Part shown: positions 63,416 through 64,000 of the stretch, piece by piece
Position numbering within the stretch: position 1 is the first letter of the stretch
How the letters are laid out: every line of letters starts with the position of its first letter
Source of the DNA: an uncultured Planctomycetaceae bacterium
GTDB taxonomy: Bacteria > Planctomycetota > Planctomycetia > Pirellulales > Thermoguttaceae
NCBI GenBank assembly: GCA_946408825.1
Contig: CAMJTU010000021.1
Coordinates: 1-64,000 of the forward strand
Direction of reading: 5' to 3'
DNA: 64,000 nucleotides
Translations under genes and position numbers: made by a program
Notes under the pieces: model-generated
What the model was told of the DNA's origin: nothing
Databases searched by the model: none
Seen by the model: only the letters and a program-made list of their open reading frames with translations

Positions 63416-64000
63416 TTACGCCTGAACCGCGCCTTCGAGCTTCGCGATCGCTTGACGGATGCGCTCGAGCGTCAGGTCTTTCCCGATCACGGCGGCGACG
63501 TCGGTTCCGCCGCCCGGCGTCGCTTGCATCCCGGAGAGCGCGATTCCGAGCGGATAGAGGAGCCAGCCGCCCTTGACGCCCATCTCTTGCGCGAGGGGCG
63601 CGCAAGCGTTGTAGACGCCTTCGCGGGTCCAGTCCTCGTTCGCTTCAAGGGCGGGCAGAATCGCTTTGAGCGCGGTCAGCGCGGTCGCTTCGTCCGTCTT
63701 GAACTTCTTATTGCGGTAGAAGGCGAGATCGTAATCTTCCGGCATATTGTCGATGAAACGGACGCGGTCGGGGAGGTCGCTGAGAATCTCGCAGCGCGGT
63801 TTCAGATTCTGACAGAGCAGTTTCAGGTCGATCGGCGTCTTGACGACCGACTCGATCCACGGTCTGGCAAGTTCGACGAACTCGTCGTCCGACATGCGGT
63901 TGATGTAGCCGGCGTTGAACGCGCGGAGCTTCTGGATATCGAAGATCGCCGGGGACTTGTTGATCCACGCGGGGTTCCACTTCTCGATCATTTCCTCGCG
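63416..64000 (-). CDS. gltX: Glutamate-tRNA ligase, C-terminal part
   Basis: The frame is open to the right window edge, and the N-terminal Rossmann catalytic half with HIGH and the KMSKS region is not shown. FDIQKLRAFNAGYINRMSDD, CQNLKPRCEILSDLPDRVRF and GWLLYPLGIALSGMQATPG are the C-terminal anticodon-binding part of bacterial GluRS. It charges tRNA-Glu. The stop is followed directly by the remnant at 63241. Confidence 0.9.
   Translation of the reverse strand, partial: REEMIEKWNPAWINKSPAIFDIQKLRAFNAGYINRMSDDEFVELARPWIESVVKTPIDLKLLCQNLKPRCEILSDLPDRVRFIDNMPEDYDLAFYRNKKFKTDEATALTALKAILPALEANEDWTREGVYNACAPLAQEMGVKGGWLLYPLGIALSGMQATPGGGTDVAAVIGKDLTLERIRQAIAKLEGAVQA

Overview
The window looks like a chromosomal segment of a planctomycete, probably a polysaccharide-degrading, gut- or sediment-type member of the Pirellulales/Thermoguttaceae. 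This is an inference. It rests on a DUF1559 pseudopilin-like protein followed by a small transthyretin-fold lipoprotein (a pair typical of Planctomycetota), on many secreted glycan-active proteins with their own signal peptides, and on G+C-rich coding with arginine-rich antisense frames. Housekeeping genes (aconitase, UvrA-type ATPase, TsaD, BioABD/BirA, GltX, two initiator tRNAs) are interleaved with single secreted enzymes rather than grouped in one polysaccharide-utilisation operon.

Layout: 0-0.8 kb, two small AT-rich orphan genes, the first cut by the window edge. 0.9-6.9 kb (minus strand), ADP-ribosylglycohydrolase, secreted GH16, Rpn/PD-(D/E)XK protein, PyrK-like flavoprotein and RluB-type pseudouridine synthase. 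7.2-12.8 kb, heparinase-like lyase, NPCBM metallopeptidase and three tandem paralogous four-helix membrane proteins. 13.0-17.0 kb, biotin operon birA-bioB-bioD-bioA with a recognisable BirA-type operator over its promoter. 17.2-22.4 kb, a giant duplicated LRR_5 (BspA-like) secreted protein and a secreted TIM-barrel-like protein. 22.6-28 kb, duplicated initiator tRNA, aconitase, and an Xre-HTH/nucleotide-sugar dehydrogenase fusion preceded by palindromes. 28-33.2 kb, two hydrolases, Tag glycosylase, a DUF3791-type gene pair and a GH36 alpha-galactosidase. 33.7-44.6 kb, a large pseudopilin-like protein, an AlbA_2 ATP-binding protein with an internal 12-bp repeat, a DUF5703/GH95-like hydrolase, a second heparinase-like protein and a Tat-exported phosphoesterase. 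44.9-51.1 kb, esterase, GH2, sugar epimerase-like protein and TsaD. 51.2-56.4 kb, an AT-richer accessory island: a 5'-truncated glycosyltransferase remnant, two GT8 genes, a minisatellite, an AlbA_2 gene broken by one in-frame TGA, and a PIN toxin-antitoxin pair. 56.4-64 kb, UvrA-like ATPase, DUF1559 protein, lipoprotein, an acetyl-esterase/GH16 fusion, a remnant of an Rpn-type gene, and the C-terminal part of GltX running off the window.

The secreted set (two GH16 modules, GH36, GH2, DUF5703/GH95-like, two heparinase-like lyases, esterases) suggests external breakdown of complex, probably acetylated, galactose- and uronate-containing glycans. The features most worth a second look are the Xre-dehydrogenase fusion with its palindromes, a dispersed intergenic hairpin repeat present three times, the tandem membrane-protein trio, the BirA operator, and the repeat-bearing or decaying AlbA_2 genes.
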